A stretch of 64,000 nt of DNA from Amphibalanus amphitrite (Eukaryota; Arthropoda; Thecostraca; Balanomorpha; Balanidae), in assembly GCF_019059575.1 (NCBI RefSeq), contig NW_024881671.1, forward strand, positions 620,001 through 684,000; not shown here. Direction: 5' to 3'. The text below holds more notes on this DNA, generated by a model that saw only the letters and a list, made by a program, of their open reading frames with translations, did no database searches and was not told where the DNA came from. How positions within the stretch are numbered: position 1 is the first letter of the stretch.

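Noticed and set aside
62386-62530. Extension of the 62191 exon to an ATG at 62530
   Set aside because: The extra sequence has no EGF or DPY pattern and the CAG acceptor at 62386 gives the phase-1 border used throughout.

Overview
This is an animal genomic window. It is filled by the inside of one giant gene on the minus strand that runs off both ends. I recognise 78 exons, about 32.5 kb of coding sequence or roughly half the window. They encode cysteine-rich units of about 105 residues built as EGF, then the DPY linker (pattern EC-x5-DC-x4-AC-x3-KC), then EGF, with 16 cysteines per unit. This is the hallmark of dumpy, the gigantic apical extracellular matrix protein of arthropods that anchors epidermis and tendon cells to cuticle. 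Intron-rich structure, many small transposons and dumpy itself point to an arthropod. It is not Drosophila-like in layout; a crustacean or another non-dipteran is plausible but unproven. Neither the signal peptide and start nor the C-terminal ZP and transmembrane part is in view, so this is a middle piece of the protein.

Transcription runs right to left. The 5' part (64000 to about 56500) has short exons with single DPY-EGF pairs, a five-EGF exon and degenerate units. From about 54700 to 1 the exons form a higher-order repeat of six units, which I call a1-a2-a3-b1-b2-b3 (a = first triad, b = second triad). Unit types 1, 2 and 3 are told apart by the last loop of EGF1: type 1 like YFGNPYxGC, type 2 like GDPxxGC, type 3 like GAPPxC. 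Counted 5' to 3', cassettes are C1 54746-52474, C2 51591-48597, C3 48324-45174, C4 44915-42018, C5 38110-35433, C6 35192-32548, C7 31899-28151, C8 27943-25270, C9 25075-22515, C10 22300-19480, C11 17913-15371, C12 14760-9190, C13 9039-6657, C14 6487-2534 and C15 2399 to beyond the left edge. C8 to C11 are nearly identical, as are C12 and C13, so they are recent duplications. Every complete exon but two has a length divisible by 3 and phase-1 borders, so cassettes can be added or lost without breaking the frame.

The introns carry the rest: two TTAA-flanked piggyBac-like non-autonomous elements (18245-19255, 38214-39399) rich in AGGTCA half-sites, a 1.18-kb inverted-repeat element (4027-5209), perfect and imperfect palindromes, a GC-rich minisatellite (about 10990-11740), CTCF-like repeats, a tRNA-derived SINE, TA microsatellites, and a perfect 125-bp tandem duplication that copies a splice donor (56335-56586). 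I see no second protein-coding gene on either strand.
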